Shown: one piece after another, positions 40,622 through 51,746 of the stretch
Layout of the letters: each line of letters begins with the position of its first letter
How positions within the stretch are numbered: the first letter of the stretch is position 1
Source of the DNA: Plasmodiophora brassicae
Lineage: Eukaryota > Endomyxa > Phytomyxea > Plasmodiophorida > Plasmodiophoridae
Length of the DNA: 64,000 nucleotides
Assembly (NCBI GenBank): GCA_039704465.1
Contig: JASFAU010000019.1
Location: forward strand, 496,001-560,000
Reading direction: 5' to 3'
Position numbers and translations under genes: made by a program
Notes under the pieces: model-generated
What the model saw: the letters and a program-made list of their open reading frames with translations, nothing else
What the model was told of the DNA's origin: nothing
Database searches by the model: none

Positions 40622-41483
40622 TTATTCTTTCGTAGTGTCCGCCGGGTCAGCGGGCGGCCCCAGCTGCGGCGCCGGCGCCTCGTCCCAGATCGTCGCGATC
40701 TGCTTCGAGCGCAACTCGATGTCGTCGAGCGCGTCGCTGATGGCGGCCTTGCCGGTGGCGACGACGTCGTCGTCGTCGTCGTCGTCGCTGTCGACGTCGA
40801 TGCAGCCGTACCCGGGCGTGTATGCCGCCGCCTGGATGCGCGCCTCCAGCATGGCCGCCTGCGTCGGATACTCATCCCTCATGAACTGTAGCGTCGGCAG
40901 GTCCCCGTTGGGGATCGGGCGACCCCAGTCCAGTCCCATGCGACCCGTTTTCACGAACACGAACTTCTTGTACAGTTCCAGTTCCTGCTCGACTTTCTCC
41001 TGAAAGGCGCCGACCACGTTACTGCTGCTGCTGCGGCTCACCCGGTCCGGAGCGACAGCAAACCTTCTGTTCCGTGATCAACTCGATCTGCTTGGCGAGT
41101 CTCTGCCTGTCATCTCGGGCGTCGTCGACCGTTTTCTGGAGATCGGCAACCTTGGCTTCCAGTAGCCGCCTGGCGAAATGCACATCGCTGGTGGCCTTGT
41201 GTTTGCCAGCGTGCGCCTGCAATGCGACCTCCCTCGCGTTGTCGTCGTATCGACGGAAGACGTCTGCGACGAAGCGAGCGTACGCGGGCAGGTATAGTCC
41301 ATCGATGCGGAACAGGCCGTTCAGGCAGAACGCGTACAGGTTGCGCTTCTGCGCCAGGACCCCGTTGCGTGGCAGCATCTCGCTATTTCTGTCGAGCGCC
41401 TCGCTCTGCTCCCTCACCAGCGCTTGCAGCGCGGCAATGTCCAGAAGGATGCGAGCCGCGCGCCCAGGCGGAACCGCGGCCAT
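40622..41483 (-). CDS. Coiled-coil protein, unknown function
   Basis: Exons 41483-41064 and 40999-40622, with a 64-nt intron whose removal makes one continuous heptad-rich helix across the junction (IELITEQK joined to EKVEQELELYKKF). 265 residues. Distinct segments are NLYAFCLNGLFRIDGLYLPAYARFVADVF and, after the coil, GRMGLDWGRPIPNGDLPTLQFMRDEYP, then an acidic tract and LRSKQIATIWDE. No family recognised. The start is the first in-frame ATG, but the frame is open further upstream and a 5' exon is possible. It lies about 70 bases downstream of the dioxygenase gene's start, on the same strand. Confidence 0.55.
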
Positions 41484-42334
41484 GCCCGCGTTCTGCAGCT
41501 GACTGGCGTTCACCAGCTCCGAACGCGGACGTGATCGAACTCTGCAACGACCGTCGTCACCGACGATGGGTCAAACCTCGACGCATACATGGCGGTCATA
41601 CAGTTCAAATGCGTCCTGAAAGTGTTCCTCGGCGCGGCCGTCTACAGGTAAACGTACGGGTGAAGGAGGCGTTTGGGAAGGGTGATGCCCAGGGCGTCGA
41701 CGACGTCGCCGCAGAGCAGCAGCCGACGGCGAGCGCGACAGCATCGATAATGGCGATGCGGCACCGTGCTTGCTGACATCAATCGGGAACGCCGAGTGCA
41801 GGTCTAGGAGGCAGTGTCGGGAACGGCACGCCAGCATGCGACTGTCGGGACTCGGTTACCAGGCAGAGCGTGCAGAAGAGGGGTCGACTGCGTATGCAAA
41901 CGTTGCTGAATTGGCAGCAAGGCGCGACCGGCACCCATTTGACTACTGGTACCCTTCACCCGATCCAGTCGTAGCGTTCGAATGGCCATAGGGCAGCAGG
42001 ACTAGCGCGATTCAGTGCACATGTACCTCATCGCGTGCTTCGATGAAAACCGTCGGCTCGGGCCACGTCGCGCCCTTGAGACAATGACCTGGGCGTCCTG
42101 CGCTCACTGTAAGTAGCACTTCGTCGTACCCAATTTGCTTGCAGCATGAGCCGGATAGAGAAGCCCACACAAACCAGGTTCGGCGATTGGTTCAGTGCGA
42201 CAAGGAAACCTATTTATAGATTTTGTCCGCGAGTTCTGTTTAGAGCAGTGCGGTCAGACTGGATCGCGGGCGCCTTCCACATTGATAATTGGATGGTCGT
42301 GCCAATCGCAACAGACGGCAACAGGCTGCGTTCC
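41484..42334. other. Gene-poor gap
   Basis: About 850 bases with open frames on both strands, but no domain, signal peptide or coherent splice set. A minus-strand frame reading LLLCGDVVDALGITLPKRLLHPYVYL near 41660-41740 is mildly protein-like and could be a 5' exon of the coiled-coil gene or an independent short gene; not resolved. Confidence 0.35.
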
Positions 42335-44831
42335 ATGTCCGCCCTCAGGCTTGTCGCTTTCGTCGCCGCGGTCTCCGCATCCGTCGCGTACGCCGGTGCC
42401 AAGAACAGCAAAGGAGCAACGTGCGCGGCCGTCAACACACAGCCGTCGCAGCCTCGGGGCGCAGCTGTGCCTGCGTCTCAGGACACCCTTGTTCTGCCTC
42501 AGGTGAATTACCACGTCTACGTGCACTACATTGCTGACCTTTATAACTCATAATGGCATGCCCCAGGACACGCTTCAGGGCAAGTTGCAGAACGCGAATC
42601 ACGCCGCCAAGGACACGAAACCTGCGTTTGGTACCGCCGGCTGGCGAGCACAGCCTCCTGAGAAAATTGCAGATGTGTCGTCTCAGGGCGTATCGACCAA
42701 GATGCCCTCTCAGAGCCCGTTCGAGGGCATCTTCGAGGGCCTGCACCTGACTAAGCTTGAGAAGAAGACGTGTCATCAGGTCGCGTCCCATACTGGCACG
42801 GTTCAAGGGGCGCCCCAGGCGCCCACGTTCCAGGGGACGTTTCAGCTGGACACACCTGACAAAGCTGAGCCGCCCCTGCGCCGCCTCACCAAAGCGGGGC
42901 GACAACCTGCACCCAAGTCGTCGACCCTTACGCCGTTCACGTTCGTCTTGAACGTTAAGCCAACCCAAGAAGCGCTCGAGGGCAGGCCTCAGGACTTGGG
43001 CAGGCTTCAGGGTACATCGCAGGATACGTCTCATCAGCTGGAAACAGCTCACGCCTCCAAGCGCTCACGACGTACCGCCGGTCGACGCTCGAGGGCTCAG
43101 GGCACAGCTGACCCGCTCAAGGAAACGCTTGATCAGGGCACCCCTCGTGTGCCGTCTCAGTCCACCTCGTCGGTCGTCCTTGCACAGCCCGCGTTCATTT
43201 ACAGGGGCAAGCCCCAGGATACGTCTCGTCAGGACACAGCTGATCTGTACACGTCACAGGACACTCCCGATGCCACGAAGAACACCAAACTAGCGCAGGG
43301 GACCGCCCCAGGATCAGCAGATACGCATCAGGACACTCCTGTGCCGTCTCAAGCCACCCCATCGTTCATTATTGCCAAGCCCACGTTCACGTACACCGGC
43401 CTGCCCCAGCAGACACGTCAGGAGACGCCCCGGGAACCGCCGCAGGCCTCGTCCCGGACCGAGTTGCCGGCCGCCCTGCCCCAGCTGGCCACGTCTGATC
43501 AGGAAAAGCCTCAAGGCGTGTCCCACGGTGTGTGTCAGGGGACTCCCGACCAACCCACGTACCAGCGCGTGGTTCAGGACGCGTCCCGGCCGAGTGTGTG
43601 TCAAGGGGCGCGGCTCCCCGCCTCTGCTGGCTCCCTCGCGACGTCTGCGTCCAGCTTGGCGCCGAGCAGCACGTTCGCCAGTCATGTGCCGTCGTCCGAC
43701 ACCGAAGGCCACATCGTGTCCATCACTGCTTCGCCTGAGCATGCGGGTTCGTCCTTCGAGGAGTTACGCTACATGCACTACCAGGCGTCGTTGAGCACCG
43801 TATCGCACGATCAGGGCAGGCCCCAGGGCGCTCCACAGGACACGCTCCCGCTGCGGGCCAGCACGTCGCAAGGCACCGGCCTTGTGCTGCCGCCACCGAT
43901 CAGCTCTTCCGTGCTGCTCCAGGACGCTCCTGTGCTGGCTCTCGATCCTCCGCATCAGCAAGGGCCTGCCGGGCTCGGCCGTCGCATCATCAAAGCAGCG
44001 CGGCGCCGGCCTAAGGCGAAATCAGGCGCCGCGCTTCAGGGCACGCCCGAGGATCCCGACCCGGCACCCCCTCAGGGTACGCTTCCGGGCGCGCTCCTGC
44101 AGACCACCGACCTTTCGCCTCCTCAGGCACCCGTCGGCACTGTGCGCCCGCCTCAGGAAACGCCTCAGGGCACTCCCACGGACGTCACCGACCCTGCGCC
44201 TCTTCAATGTACGTTTCAGGGCACTTCCGCATCCCGTCCACCGCCCCCGATCAGCCCTTCCGTGTGGCTCCAGGACGCCCCTGTGCTGGCTCTCGATCCT
44301 CCGCATCAGCAAGGGCCTGCCTGGCACGGTCGTCGCATCGTCAAAGCAGCGCGCCGTCGGCCTAAGGCGATGTCGTCGGGCGCCGCGCTTCAGGGCACGC
44401 CCCAGGATCCCGACCCTGCGCACCCTCAGGGTACGCTTCCGGGCACGCACGTGCAGGGCACCGACCTTGCGCCTCCTCAGCCAACCGTCGACACTGGGCG
44501 TCCGCCTCAGGGAACGCCTCAGGGCACTCCCGCGGACGTCACCGACCCTGCGCCGCTTCCATGTACGTTTCAGGGCACGTCCGCATCCCGTCCAGCTAGG
44601 CGAACGACACGCGGCGGCGGCCTCGAATCGGTACAGCCGTGGGCCAGGCGCCGCACCAGTAAGGCGATGTTCGACGCCATCATTGCTCGTGGTGATGCGG
44701 CGTGCGCCTCGCTCAAGCGGGGGCTGCTCGCGTCCAGGATGCCCCGTCCGGCGATCTGCCTTTCGCCGGCGGCTGCTGGCGCGAACAACCCTCGGCACAC
44801 ACCCAGGACCGCTTCGCCGCAAATGCTGTGA
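42335..44831 (+). CDS. Secreted Gln/Gly/Thr-repeat protein
   Basis: Exons 42335-42502 and 42567-44831, with a 64-nt intron; 810 residues. Signal peptide MSALRLVAFVAAVSASVAYA. After the intron the protein is built from degenerate QDT/QGT units (DTLQGKLQ, QGTFQLDTPDK, SQDTPD, PQGTPQGT) rich in Gln, Pro, Thr and Ser. It contains basic patches (ASKRSRRTAGRRSRAQ, KAARRRPKAK). Near the end a 117-residue block (LLQDAPVLALDPPHQQGPA...) is present twice in tandem, a 351-bp duplication at about 43891-44592. Probably disordered; no enzymatic motif. The basic patches could be nuclear-import signals if it enters a host cell, which is speculation. Confidence 0.75.
43891..44592 (+). repeat. Two 351-bp tandem coding repeats
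   Basis: CGCCACCGATCAG at 43891 recurs as CGCCCCCGATCAG at 44242, exactly 351 bases (117 codons) later, and similarity continues through both units. They differ by substitutions and compensating codon-length indels. Confidence 0.85.
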
Positions 44832-44914
44832 GTAGGCGCTGAACGACGGTAGGCACGCCGAGCGACACAGATCGCGCGTTTGCAAATACACTGCCGCCCC
44901 ATGGTTCACCACGA

Positions 44915-46605
44915 CTACTTCTTCTTCTTCTTCTTCTTGGATTTGCCGCCCTTCTTGCCTTTCGCGCTGGACTTGCCGGCCTTGGCCGCGCTGTCGGCGT
45001 TCCCGTTCATGATCAGGCCTTCGCCGGCAATGGGGAACAGCTGGGCGCGCTCGACGGCGGACAGGTCCGCCATGGGCTCGACGAGCGCCCGCTCGAGAAC
45101 GGCACGACCGATGTGGACGCCTCGGCGCTCCAGTGTCGCCTTGATCTTGTCCACCTCGCGCATGTCGTCGCACCGGTCGACATGTCGGGAGCCGGCGACG
45201 CGCGCGTCCCCTTCGCCACGAACGACGACGTCGCCGTACGACATGTTGACCGTCAGAGCCGCCTGCGGGTTGAACAGCGACCGGGTCGACCCCTGGCGCT
45301 GGGCGATCATCTCCTGCACCGACAGGCGGTCGTCCTTGTGGATCGGGGCACCGCCGCCGGTGGCCCGCCAGGTGACGCCCGGCAACGTGGCCACGGCCGC
45401 CAGGTCGGGCGCCGGCTTCAGTTGCAATGCGGGCGGGTCGGCCACGCCCGGCACGTCGTGCCTGTCCTGGCTGACGGCCCACGGCCGCGTCGTCCCGTTC
45501 GCGTTCAGGCTCCACGCGTCCACCTTGAAGTGGTCGCCTGCGCCGCCCAGCAGCGCGGGCGTCGACGCTGACGCCTGCAACGCGTGCCGACGTGCATACA
45601 GGGACGACTCCTGGCGACGCGCGATCTCCTCTGCACCGGCGGCGGTCAGCGACGTCGAGCGCGGTGGGCACGCCCAGGTTACCGTCAACGCGAGCGCGAC
45701 GCGCGCCCCAACGCTGGAGCAGGGCGCGCATGTGCCGCTGGAGCTGGGCGTCGTTCGCCTCGCGCTCGCGCTTCTGCAGCCAGATGTCGTCGAGCGACGG
45801 GGACAGCGCCGTCCTCATGATGGACTGGTGGTCGTGGTGGTCGTCGTCGTGAGTCGCCGCCGACGACGCGGGCGACGCCGGCCTGGGCGCGTATCGCGAC
45901 GCGGCACGCAGCGCCTCGGCGACGAGGTCGGGCGTCGAGTTCGTCCTGGCCGCGTGCGACGCGACCAGGTCCCGGGTGACGACGCCCCGCAGCCGGGGCA
46001 GCGTTGATCGCTGTGCGACCGCCATCAGCCGACATGTGTGGGGCCTGCCCTGGCCACGACGCGCCTACCTCGATCATGTGGTCGCTGTAGTCCCTGAAGC
46101 GGTTGCCGGCGAGGCGCCCGAGGGCGCGGCCGGCGACGGCGCCGCTCTCGCCGCCCTGGCGGTGCTGCTCGAACCATCGCAGGGCGCCGGCCATCATGTC
46201 CGCCTGCGCCTTCACGTCGGGCAGGCGCAGCGCCTCGACGAGGACTCCTCTGAGGATGAAGAACGTGCGCAGGTCGGCGAGGGAGCAGAGCGCGTCCGCC
46301 TGCGTGCCGCAGAACTCGGTCATCTCGTACACCAGGCGCCGGTACGGCGCGCACGTCGCCATCAGCGCGTCGTCGCGAATGCCGGCCCCGTCCAGCGACG
46401 ACCGCAGCGCCTGGAGCGCTGACACACACACCGTTAAGGGGGCCTGCGTTTGCGACGACGGCTCCTCGACGTACTCGCGGTCGACACGGTCGACTTGGCG
46501 CGCAACGCGGCCGGGAGGCGCGACGCCAGCCGGAGCCTGTTCGCAATGTGATTCGCCCAGAGCGGTGTGGCGGGGGCGGCGTCGTGCGCGCTTACGCCAG
46601 GTCAT
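44915..46605 (-). CDS. Helical protein with poly-Lys tail, unknown function
   Basis: Exons 46605-46069, 46010-45683 and 45630-44915 (introns 58 and 52 nt); 526 residues. Helical segments include LYARRHALQAS and LDDIWLQKREREANDAQLQRHMRALLQRW. There is an orderly mid-domain (YRRLVYEMTEFCGTQADALCSLADLRTFFILRG) and NPQAALTVNMSYGDVVVRGEGDARV. The extreme C terminus is GKKGGKSKKKKKKK, suggesting nucleic-acid binding or nucleolar location. No family recognised. The first 45 residues are Arg/Pro-rich and may be mis-assigned: a 5' intron ending before SALQALRSSLDG is possible. It converges on the Gln-repeat gene with 83 bases between. Confidence 0.6.
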
Positions 46606-46732
46606 CGACGGACGGCGGCGCGGCGGCCGGGCTCTCGGCGCTCATGACGACGCCCCCCGCCGCCTATCACCACGTGGTACCGACCTGCGATCGACTAATG
46701 ACAGACGGTGCGACGACAGCACCGAGAGATAA

Positions 46733-47651
46733 TCAGCAGGCAACCTGCCAGGTCTTTATGATGTTGGAGCTGGTCGTGACCGGCATGGACCGGGGCGCCC
46801 GGTCGACGGCGTCGGGCGACGGGAACCACTGCAGGGCGAAGTCGTTGAAGGCGCAGTCCTCGTCGTCGAAGGCGGCGGGGCAGGGGTCGGTGACCCACGC
46901 GCCCCGCACCTCGCGGAGGAAACAGGAATCGCCGTCCTCGTCGTCCATCTCCAGGTACCGGTCCAGGCGGTTGCCCATGATGCAGATCCGCGACAGGTCA
47001 TGGGCGTTGGACCCGACGACGTTGCTGAGCGGTGGCGTCAGTGAATCGCACCGGGGGCGGGTGTCGCACCCGATCATCGCAACGTACTTGTAGAGCGCTC
47101 GCCCACAGTGGGGCATGAAGAACAGCGTCGGTCGGGTGACGGGTCGCCACCCTTCCTCGTTGCGGGCAACGTTCACGAAGCCGACCTCCTCGAGGTACGC
47201 CCGCTCGTTCACGTCGAGCATGGGGTCGTACACCATCACGGGCGACGCCAGGCGGCACTGTTCCGCCAGCAGCGACAGGAACGCGAACTGGTACTGCGAG
47301 ATTCGCGATCCGCCGAACCTGGACGCGGCATAGTCAGCGAGTCGGACGCCGTATCGCGATCCGGGCCAGCGCATCGATGTACCGTCCGATGCCATAGCAG
47401 ACGATGTCGACGGGCTGGGCGGTCAGGAACGCGCATCGCGAGACCCATCGGCGGCAGCGCGCGTGGAAGTCCGACCCGGCGAGCCTGGCGACGGCGACCG
47501 GGACGCGCTTGCGGATCAGGTCGAGCGGGTACGCGTCGGCGGTCGGCGCCGCCGGGGCCACCGTCGTCGTCCTCGTCGACGCGCGCCGTCGTCGACCCCG
47601 ACCCCGGCCGCGAACGACGCTCCAGTCCGTGCCGTCGTCCTCCAGGGCCAT
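46733..47651 (-). CDS. SRR1-like domain protein
   Basis: Exons 47651-47383 and 47318-46733, with a 64-nt intron; 284 residues. Splicing yields VDIVCYGIGRFGGSRISQYQFAFL, the GxG strand and helix opening the SRR1 domain. VMVYDPMLDVNERAYLEEVGF, TLFFMPHCGRALYKYV, ICIMGNRLDRY and a final NDFALQWFP match the family order in plant SRR1 and animal SRR1-like proteins. Plant SRR1 works in circadian and phytochrome signalling and yeast Ber1 in microtubule-related functions; the biochemical activity is unclear. The N-terminal 60 residues are Arg/Ala-rich. The tRNA-Ser gene lies 128 bases upstream. Confidence 0.82.
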
Positions 47652-47778
47652 CCGTCCGGCACGGCGTCAGCCTCTTCCCGGAAGGAGCGCGCCGCCGCGC
47701 GCAGTTTGCGACCAGCTGCGACGGCGGCGACAATCGAACCGTCATTGCCGTCGGCGTTAAGTCAGGTGCCACGGAATT

Positions 47779-47861
47779 GACTTCGTGGCCGAGTAGGTCA
47801 AGGCGGTTGCTTGCTAAGCAATTTCCCTTTGGGAGCGCGCGTTCGAATCGCGTCGAAGTCG
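47779..47861 (+). tRNA. tRNA-Ser(GCU)
   Basis: 83 nt. Acceptor GACTTCG pairs with CGAAGTC. The D arm has TGGCCGAGTAGG (A box). The anticodon stem GTTGC/GCAAT holds loop TTGCTAA with anticodon GCT. A class II variable arm (TCCC-TTT-GGGA) precedes the T arm GCGCG-TTCGAAT-CGCGT (B box GTTCGAATC). No intron and no encoded CCA. A long variable arm is diagnostic of Ser. Confidence 0.95.
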
Positions 47862-47870
47862 GATCGTTCC

Positions 47871-47877
47871 TTTTTTT
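47871..47877 (+). terminator. RNA polymerase III terminator of tRNA-Ser
   Basis: A run of seven T residues ten bases after the tRNA 3' end, the standard Pol III stop signal. Confidence 0.85.
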
Positions 47878-47986
47878 GGTGGTTTTGGCCGACCTGCCGC
47901 CGCCCTGAAGGAGGTGCATTACAATCCGGAACGGTGGGGGCCGCACGCAGGCAAGCGTTGTTCATTGTATCACAGAAGGTGGCGTG

Positions 47987-49622
47987 CTACGGTGGGCAGC
48001 ACACCCACCGGCTGCTGTCCCACAGGCACAGGTCCCATACGCAGGCGGCCAGGCGTTCCAGTAAGGATGCGGGGCGCCCGGACAACAGCGTCTCGATCTC
48101 GCGGTACCGCTTCATTCGGGCAATGTCCAAGGCGGTGCGGCGCGATGCGGTTCTCGCGTCGAGGTCGATGCCGGGGGCCGTCTGCAGCAGCTCGACGACG
48201 CGGCAGCAGCGATGCGCAGCAGCGAAATGCAGCGGCGTGTACTGGCGCTTGCTGCGAGCGTTCACATCAACGCCCGGGGCACCCAGCAGCAGTTCGAAGG
48301 CGCGCTTGTCCGCTGTCGCGACGGCCCTGTACAGCGCCGTCGCCCCGTACATGTCCCGGGCGTTGACGTCAATCCCGGGCGCCCGCAGGAGCGCCTCCAC
48401 GACGGAAACGTGCACCGCGTGCCTCGCGTAGTGCAGGGGCGTCCGCTGGTAGGCGTCGCGCGCGTCGACATCGATCCCGGGTGCACCCAGCAGCAGGTCA
48501 ATGAGGTCGGCGCCGCGCGGCGCGAACACGGCTTCGTGCAGGGGCGCCAACAGGTTCTCGCCGGGCGCGTTCACTTCGATCCCGGGTGCGTTCAGCAGCG
48601 CGCCGACGATGTCGCGGTGCCCCCGATGAACGGCCCGGTGGAGCGGCGTGCGCCCGTACTGGTCCCGCGCGTTGACCTCGATCCCGGGCACCGCCAGCAG
48701 CATCTCGACGACATCGCGGCTGCCCGAGTGGTCGGCAGCATCACGAGCGGTCACGTTGGCCCCGGGCGCCCTGACCTTCCGCACGGCTTCGTGCAGCGGC
48801 GTGCACTCGGATTCGTCGCGAACGTTCACGTCGATGCCCGGCAGGCTCAGCAGCAGCTGGGCAACCATCGCCTGGTCGTTCCGGATGGACCAGTGCAGCA
48901 GGTTTCTGCAACCGCCCACTGGTTTGCTGTTGACCAGCGTGACACTGCTGCCGCCGACCAGGACACGTCGGATCTCGCTCGCGACGGCGACCTGCGACAC
49001 CGTACGCGCCATCTGGCCGATTCGGGCGAGGCCCAGGACGCAGGGGAGCGCGTCCCGGGGTATGTCGATCTCGCGGGTCGCAACGAGGCCCGCCTGGAAA
49101 CGTCGCGAGTAGGCGATGGCGACCGTCAGGGCGGGCATGTCGAGGTAATGCGCGGCCGACAGCAGGCGGCACAACGCGCCGACGTCCGACGCTCGTATCC
49201 CGTCCTCGATCCATAGCGCGGCGCGCTCGACCTGTCGCCCGGACGCGTGCTCATCAGCAGGCGCGATGCGGCCGAAGCCTGGCGGACGTCGGTACCTCAG
49301 GCACTGCGACCGCGTTGATGAACGCCACGATCAGCTGCAACTCGGAGCTGGCGATGGTCGGCATACGAACAACACGACGACGATCGCGCCCTTCCGCGTT
49401 CACGATCCGGACGCTGTCGCGCTCGTCGCCGTTGTCGTTCGCGAACAGGTTGCGCAACGTCGCTGAATGCGAGAAGGCGGACGCGGCGACGTCGACGACG
49501 TGGTCAACGCCGTCGCTGGAGCGCAACGTGAGCGCGTCACCGAGGCCGGCGACAAGGGCGACAACGACGACGAGCCAGGACACCTGCACGCTGGCGCGGG
49601 CTCGATCGACCACGTTGCCCAT
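47987..49622 (-). CDS. Secreted SKP1/BTB-fold plus ankyrin-repeat protein
   Basis: Exons 49622-49296 and 49249-47987 (intron 46 nt, GTACCG..GATGAG); 529 residues. N-terminal signal segment VSWLVVVVALVAGLGDA, then a SKP1-like domain: LTLRSSDGVDHVVDV, MPTIASSELQLIVAFINA and, after the intron, LCRLLSAAHYLDMPAL. About seven ankyrin repeats follow, each ending LLxAPGIDVNARD (YGRTPLHRAVHRGHRDIVGALL, YQRTPLHYARHAVHVSVVEALL and so on). The C terminus is Cys/Trp-rich (CVWDLCLWDSSRW). The intron falls right after SSELQLIV-F-NA plus a few residues, as in the left-edge paralogue. The SKP1 fold suggests contact with a cullin, and ankyrins would bind a target; acting outside the cell or inside a host is inference. 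Confidence 0.75.
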
Positions 49623-49780
49623 CACGTCGGATCTGAAACGGGCGCCTCACGGAACGACGTGCGTCTTGCCAGGGGCCCAGGGGAACCATGATGCGCAGGC
49701 GCTGTCCCGGTCGCCACTCGGATCGTTCCTGTCGGGGATAGGGAGAGGCAACAGCAGTTTAGAGAAACGCGAACGCGTCG

Positions 49781-51307
49781 TCAGCGTTGGTCCGGGCGGC
49801 GCTGGCGCCTGGGCCGGCACGTGATCGTCTCCGGGTGCGCCTGCGGGTTCAGCACGCGCTGCTGGTACTCGAGCGTCAGGTTGTACATGGCCGACACGAC
49901 CAGCTGCAGCTCCTGCCTCGAGCGGACGCGCTCGCCGGCCCCCTCCCGGTCCAGCGTCTCGAGCTCGACCTGCTTCTGGTGCAGGTCGGCCCGCAGCCGG
50001 ACAACGTCGTCCTCCAGGTCCCGTTTGCCTTTCGACGTGTCGTCGTCGAGCAGCTCCCGCAGCGACGTGTTCTCGGCGCGGATCGTCGCCTGGCGCCGCA
50101 CGGCGTCGGCCAGCTCCGCCTCCAGGTCGCGAACCTTGCCGCCCAGGGCGGCGCTCCTCTCGCGCTCCAGCGCCAAGTCCTCGCGGAGGGCGCGCGCCTC
50201 GTCGTCCTCGTCGACGGCGGGTGGCGCAGCGGCGACGACCGCGGGCGGCCGCCGCTCGTCGCTGTCGAGGTCGTCGTGCAGCGACCGCTGCTGCTGCTGG
50301 CGCTCGCCGGGGGGCGGCGCGCGCTGCACGCTCTCCTTCAGCAGGCGGTTGTCGCGCAGGGCGCCCTGCAACTCGTGCTCGAGCGCCTCGACCTGGCGCT
50401 GGGCGGCGGCCGCCTGCGCCTGCGCCTGGACGACCGCCGCCGACTGCTCGGCGGCCGCCGCCCGGTACGCGTCCAGGCGCGCCACCTGCGCCCGGTACGA
50501 CGCGCAGCGCCCGTCCAGGTCGGCGAGGGCCTGGCGCGACGCGCGCAGGTCGCGCTCGGACGCCTCCAGGCGCTCCTGCAGGTCGTCGACGCCGTCGAGC
50601 TGCGCCTCGAGCGCCGCCAGCTGCGCGCGCAGCGCCGCCACGTGCTCGAGCTCGCCGCGCGCCGCATCCAGGTCGTCCTGCGCGGCGAGCAGCCGCTCCC
50701 GCAGGCGCTTGACGTCGGCCTGGTGCCCGTCCTGGTCCGCCTGGCGCGCCGCCCGGCACGCCTCGTACTGCGCCCGCCAGTCGGCGGCGCAATCCTCGGC
50801 GATCGTCAGGCGCGACGCGACCCGCTCCAGGGCGACGTCGTGGCGCGCCGGCCCGTCGTCCGCCTCGACGTCGTGCAGGTCGGCGCGCTTCACGATCGCC
50901 ATCAGGTCGCCCTGGTCGTCCGGGTCGAGCGTCGTGACCCAGGCGACGACGCGCTGTTTCAGGCGGGACTTGCACGCGCGGCAGAACAGCGCCTCGGCGA
51001 CCGCCTCGGGCGTGTCGTTCGGGTCGGGCGCGCCGACGACAACGTCCGCCGACAGGCAGCGCAGGCGCGCGCGGGCCATCGCCAGCAGCGCGCCGGACGA
51101 CGCCACGGGCGGCGGCGGCGCCTCCCGGTCGAGGTCGCCCGCGAACCGGACGACGGCGGCGTAGACGGCCGGGGCGGTCAGCACCGTCGCCGGCGCCGGC
51201 GCCACCCTCGTCGGCGCCGGCGCGTCGGTCAGCTCCCCATGCTGGATGGCGTGGACGAACTCGACCAGGGCGGCGCAGCTCGGTGACGGCGTCCCCGTCG
51301 TCGCCAT
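49781..51307 (-). CDS. Long coiled-coil protein, Hook-like
   Basis: Single frame of 508 residues from the ATG at 51307. The N-terminal 150 residues are globular (CAALVEFVHAIQHGELTD, FCRACKSRLKQRVVAWVTTLDPDDQ) and could be a diverged Hook-type calponin-homology domain. The remainder is almost all heptad coiled coil (LEHVAALRAQLAALEAQLD, VRDLEAELADAVRRQATI) with a disordered break (PPPGERQQQQ). It ends ELQLVVSAMYNLTLEYQQRV, reminiscent of the C-terminal segment in Hook proteins. Hook adaptors link dynein to vesicles. Coiled coils give misleading similarity, so the family call is weak. The region is extremely GC-rich and all frames are open, but this one alone has heptads. Confidence 0.55.
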   Translation of the reverse strand: MATTGTPSPSCAALVEFVHAIQHGELTDAPAPTRVAPAPATVLTAPAVYAAVVRFAGDLDREAPPPPVASSGALLAMARARLRCLSADVVVGAPDPNDTPEAVAEALFCRACKSRLKQRVVAWVTTLDPDDQGDLMAIVKRADLHDVEADDGPARHDVALERVASRLTIAEDCAADWRAQYEACRAARQADQDGHQADVKRLRERLLAAQDDLDAARGELEHVAALRAQLAALEAQLDGVDDLQERLEASERDLRASRQALADLDGRCASYRAQVARLDAYRAAAAEQSAAVVQAQAQAAAAQRQVEALEHELQGALRDNRLLKESVQRAPPPGERQQQQRSLHDDLDSDERRPPAVVAAAPPAVDEDDEARALREDLALERERSAALGGKVRDLEAELADAVRRQATIRAENTSLRELLDDDTSKGKRDLEDDVVRLRADLHQKQVELETLDREGAGERVRSRQELQLVVSAMYNLTLEYQQRVLNPQAHPETITCRPRRQRRPDQR

Positions 51308-51746
51308 CGCGCAGAAACGGCGCGCGCGCCGGTGCGTCGTCCTTGTTGGGCGTGCTCCGCTCTCTGCGCCTGTCGTCGTGGTCGATGTTGCACGCGTCCA
51401 CAACGCGCCGATGTGTACGGTGTGGGACAGCTACCTCGATCATTCAGTGTTCGACACGTCGTGACGTATCCAAACCGGAGGGTCTACCGTACCTCGCCCG
51501 ACCGCCGCCGCGCCTTCTGTACGGGATCCTGTGCGCGCCCTGTCGATCGTCGACACCATCGTTTCAACGCTCAAGCTGGTCAGCGTCGCTCCCTGACGTA
51601 CGAATACAGTGTGGGCCACTCTGGCGGGACGTTGTCCTTGTCACGTACCTGTTCCGGGCGGCTAAATCTATTCAGAGCAGACCGCGCGACACACCCCACG
51701 GACTTGTGAGCGCAGAAATTGCGTAGTCCGTTCGCGGTGGTTGACG
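51308..51746. other. Divergent promoter region
   Basis: About 440 bases between the Hook-like gene and the zinc-finger gene. AGTCCGTTCGCGG near 51724 resembles part of the two-half-site motif but lacks the second half. Confidence 0.35.

Noticed and set aside
44022..46025. Very long minus-strand open frame (667 codons) opposite the Gln-repeat gene and through the Lys-tailed gene
   Set aside because: Its composition is Arg/Gly/Ala shadow of the other strand, and it lacks the heptads, motifs and splice logic shown by the genes called there. High GC makes long chance frames common.
49250..49295. Reading the SKP1/BTB-ankyrin locus as a frameshifted pseudogene
   Set aside because: A 46-nt GT-AG intron restores the SKP1 domain exactly, and the paralogue at the left edge has an intron in the same place.
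49787..51286. Plus-strand 499-codon frame and other long frames over the Hook-like gene
   Set aside because: They are antisense shadows of a GC-rich coiled-coil gene, with no heptads, domains or start context.
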